Part shown: positions 6,781 through 7,075 of the stretch, piece by piece
Layout: each line of letters starts with the position of its first letter
Position numbering within the stretch: the stretch's first letter is position 1
Assembly (NCBI GenBank): GCA_024681565.1
Contig: JAILAO010000143.1
Span: 1 to 7,075 of the forward strand
Source: Bacteroidales bacterium
GTDB lineage: Bacteria > Bacteroidota > Bacteroidia > Bacteroidales > UBA932
Length of the DNA stretch: 7,075 nucleotides
Reading direction: 5' to 3'
Program-made: the position numbers and the translations under genes
The notes under the pieces: generated by a model
Told to the model about the DNA's origin: nothing
Database searches by the model: none
The model's input: only the letters and a program-made list of their open reading frames with translations

Positions 6781-6921
6781 ATCGCGGCAGATCGTGAGGA
6801 AATATTTCTCCGATGCCGGGAAGAAATTCTGCCGGATGCAGCTCCGGACGTAGAACCAATGGTTGTCCGGAATCTCTTTCTGGTAGTCCGCCCAGATCTT
6901 CTGTTTGCCTTGCTAGATCAT
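6781..6921 (-). other. Conserved 5' coding segment of the HdrB-like gene, interrupted by an in-frame TAG
   Basis: Reading in the HdrB frame from the ATG at 6919-6921 gives Met-Ile-TAG (6913-6915). An open stretch of 44 codons follows, running into the ATG at 6780. The stretch contains DNHWFYVRSCIRQNFFP, which aligns in kind with the first beta strand and first cysteine of HdrB proteins, so it is real coding sequence. There is no ATG, GTG or TTG between the TAG and 6780. The ATG at 6921 directly abuts the upstream gene's stop (TAGATG), the spacing expected of an operon start. The simplest reading is that codon 3 was a sense codon, for example CAG, and carries a C-to-T change or a sequence error. 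A non-ATG start, such as ATT at 6871-6873, is the main alternative. Confidence 0.6.
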
Positions 6922-7075
6922 CTATTCGTTGTTGAAGTGACCGACGGAGCAGTGCTCGTAGGTGTATTTCGTGTATTCGTCAAAGTCCATCCCCATCTCT
7001 TCCGCCTTTTTGCGGGAAGCCTGTTCCACGGCCTCCATCCGTTCGGTGCCGCCCGTAACGTCGAAGATGGCCTGG
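6922..7075 (-). CDS. C-terminal end of an unidentified upstream operon gene (partial)
   Basis: The - strand frame is open from the window edge to TAG at 6922-6924, giving about 50 C-terminal residues that end in DFDEYTKYTYEHCSVGHFNNE. It is charged and helical (EAVEQASRKKAEEMGMD), with one cysteine and no complete Fe-S motif in view. It directly abuts the hdrB start and is in the same reading frame. By operon position it could be the end of another HdrC-like ferredoxin or a partner dehydrogenase subunit; I do not recognise the sequence. No stop interrupts the stretch. Confidence 0.55.
   Translation of the reverse strand, partial: QAIFDVTGGTERMEAVEQASRKKAEEMGMDFDEYTKYTYEHCSVGHFNNE

Noticed and set aside
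5851..6924. Genome-wide reassignment of TAG to an amino acid
   Set aside because: At least three genes here end at TAG where their families normally end, and hdrA uses TAA in the same kind of junction, so TAG acts as a stop in this genome.
1..7075. CRISPR array, tRNA or rRNA genes
   Set aside because: No regularly spaced repeats, no cloverleaf-like segment and no rRNA-like conserved stretch were seen. The 16 bp purine repeat has no spacers.

Overview
The window looks like chromosomal DNA of a Bacteroidota bacterium, probably a GC-rich member of the Bacteroidales. The evidence is a TATTTTTG element matching the Bacteroidota -7 promoter consensus TAnnTTTG, generally weak Shine-Dalgarno sequences, and protein families common in that group (a REP-associated Y1 transposase-like gene, a gut-type GNAT, a secreted BD-FAE-like esterase). 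The genus cannot be fixed from the sequence alone; an Alistipes-like or uncultured Rikenellaceae/Cryptobacteroides-like lineage is a guess from GC content.

Left part (1-1173): the 3' portion of a RayT-type Y1 transposase gene (+ strand, start outside the window) is visibly lower in GC than the rest. It is followed by a gene-free 337 bp stretch holding two REP-like hairpins built from the same 13-mer, a 17 bp direct repeat of a piece of the transposase gene, and a 90 bp uninterrupted purine tract with a 16 bp tandem repeat.

Middle (1174-2548): two divergent genes separated by 55 bp. A GNAT acetyltransferase lies on the - strand, and an exported alpha/beta-hydrolase esterase with a recognisable Ser-Asp-His triad lies on the + strand, with a Bacteroidota -7 element in front of it.

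Right part (2663-7075, - strand): a tightly packed heterodisulfide-reductase-like operon, entered from its promoter-distal side. In transcription order it holds the tail of an unidentified gene, an HdrB-like CCG protein, a short HdrA-like FAD/[4Fe-4S] protein, a small HdrC-like double [4Fe-4S] protein, and a 607-residue membrane protein. That last protein joins a NarI/HdrE-like membrane domain, a HdrC-like di-[4Fe-4S] domain and a double-CCG HdrB/HdrD-like domain in one chain. Nothing suggests a methanogen, so the substrate is unlikely to be CoM-S-S-CoB. The best inference is a multi-subunit redox complex passing electrons between a cytoplasmic flavin/Fe-S module and the menaquinone pool, comparable in logic to Qmo, DsrMK or FadF/EMO systems. 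The main oddity is an in-frame TAG at the third codon of the expected hdrB start, which separates the conserved N-terminus from its only plausible ATG.
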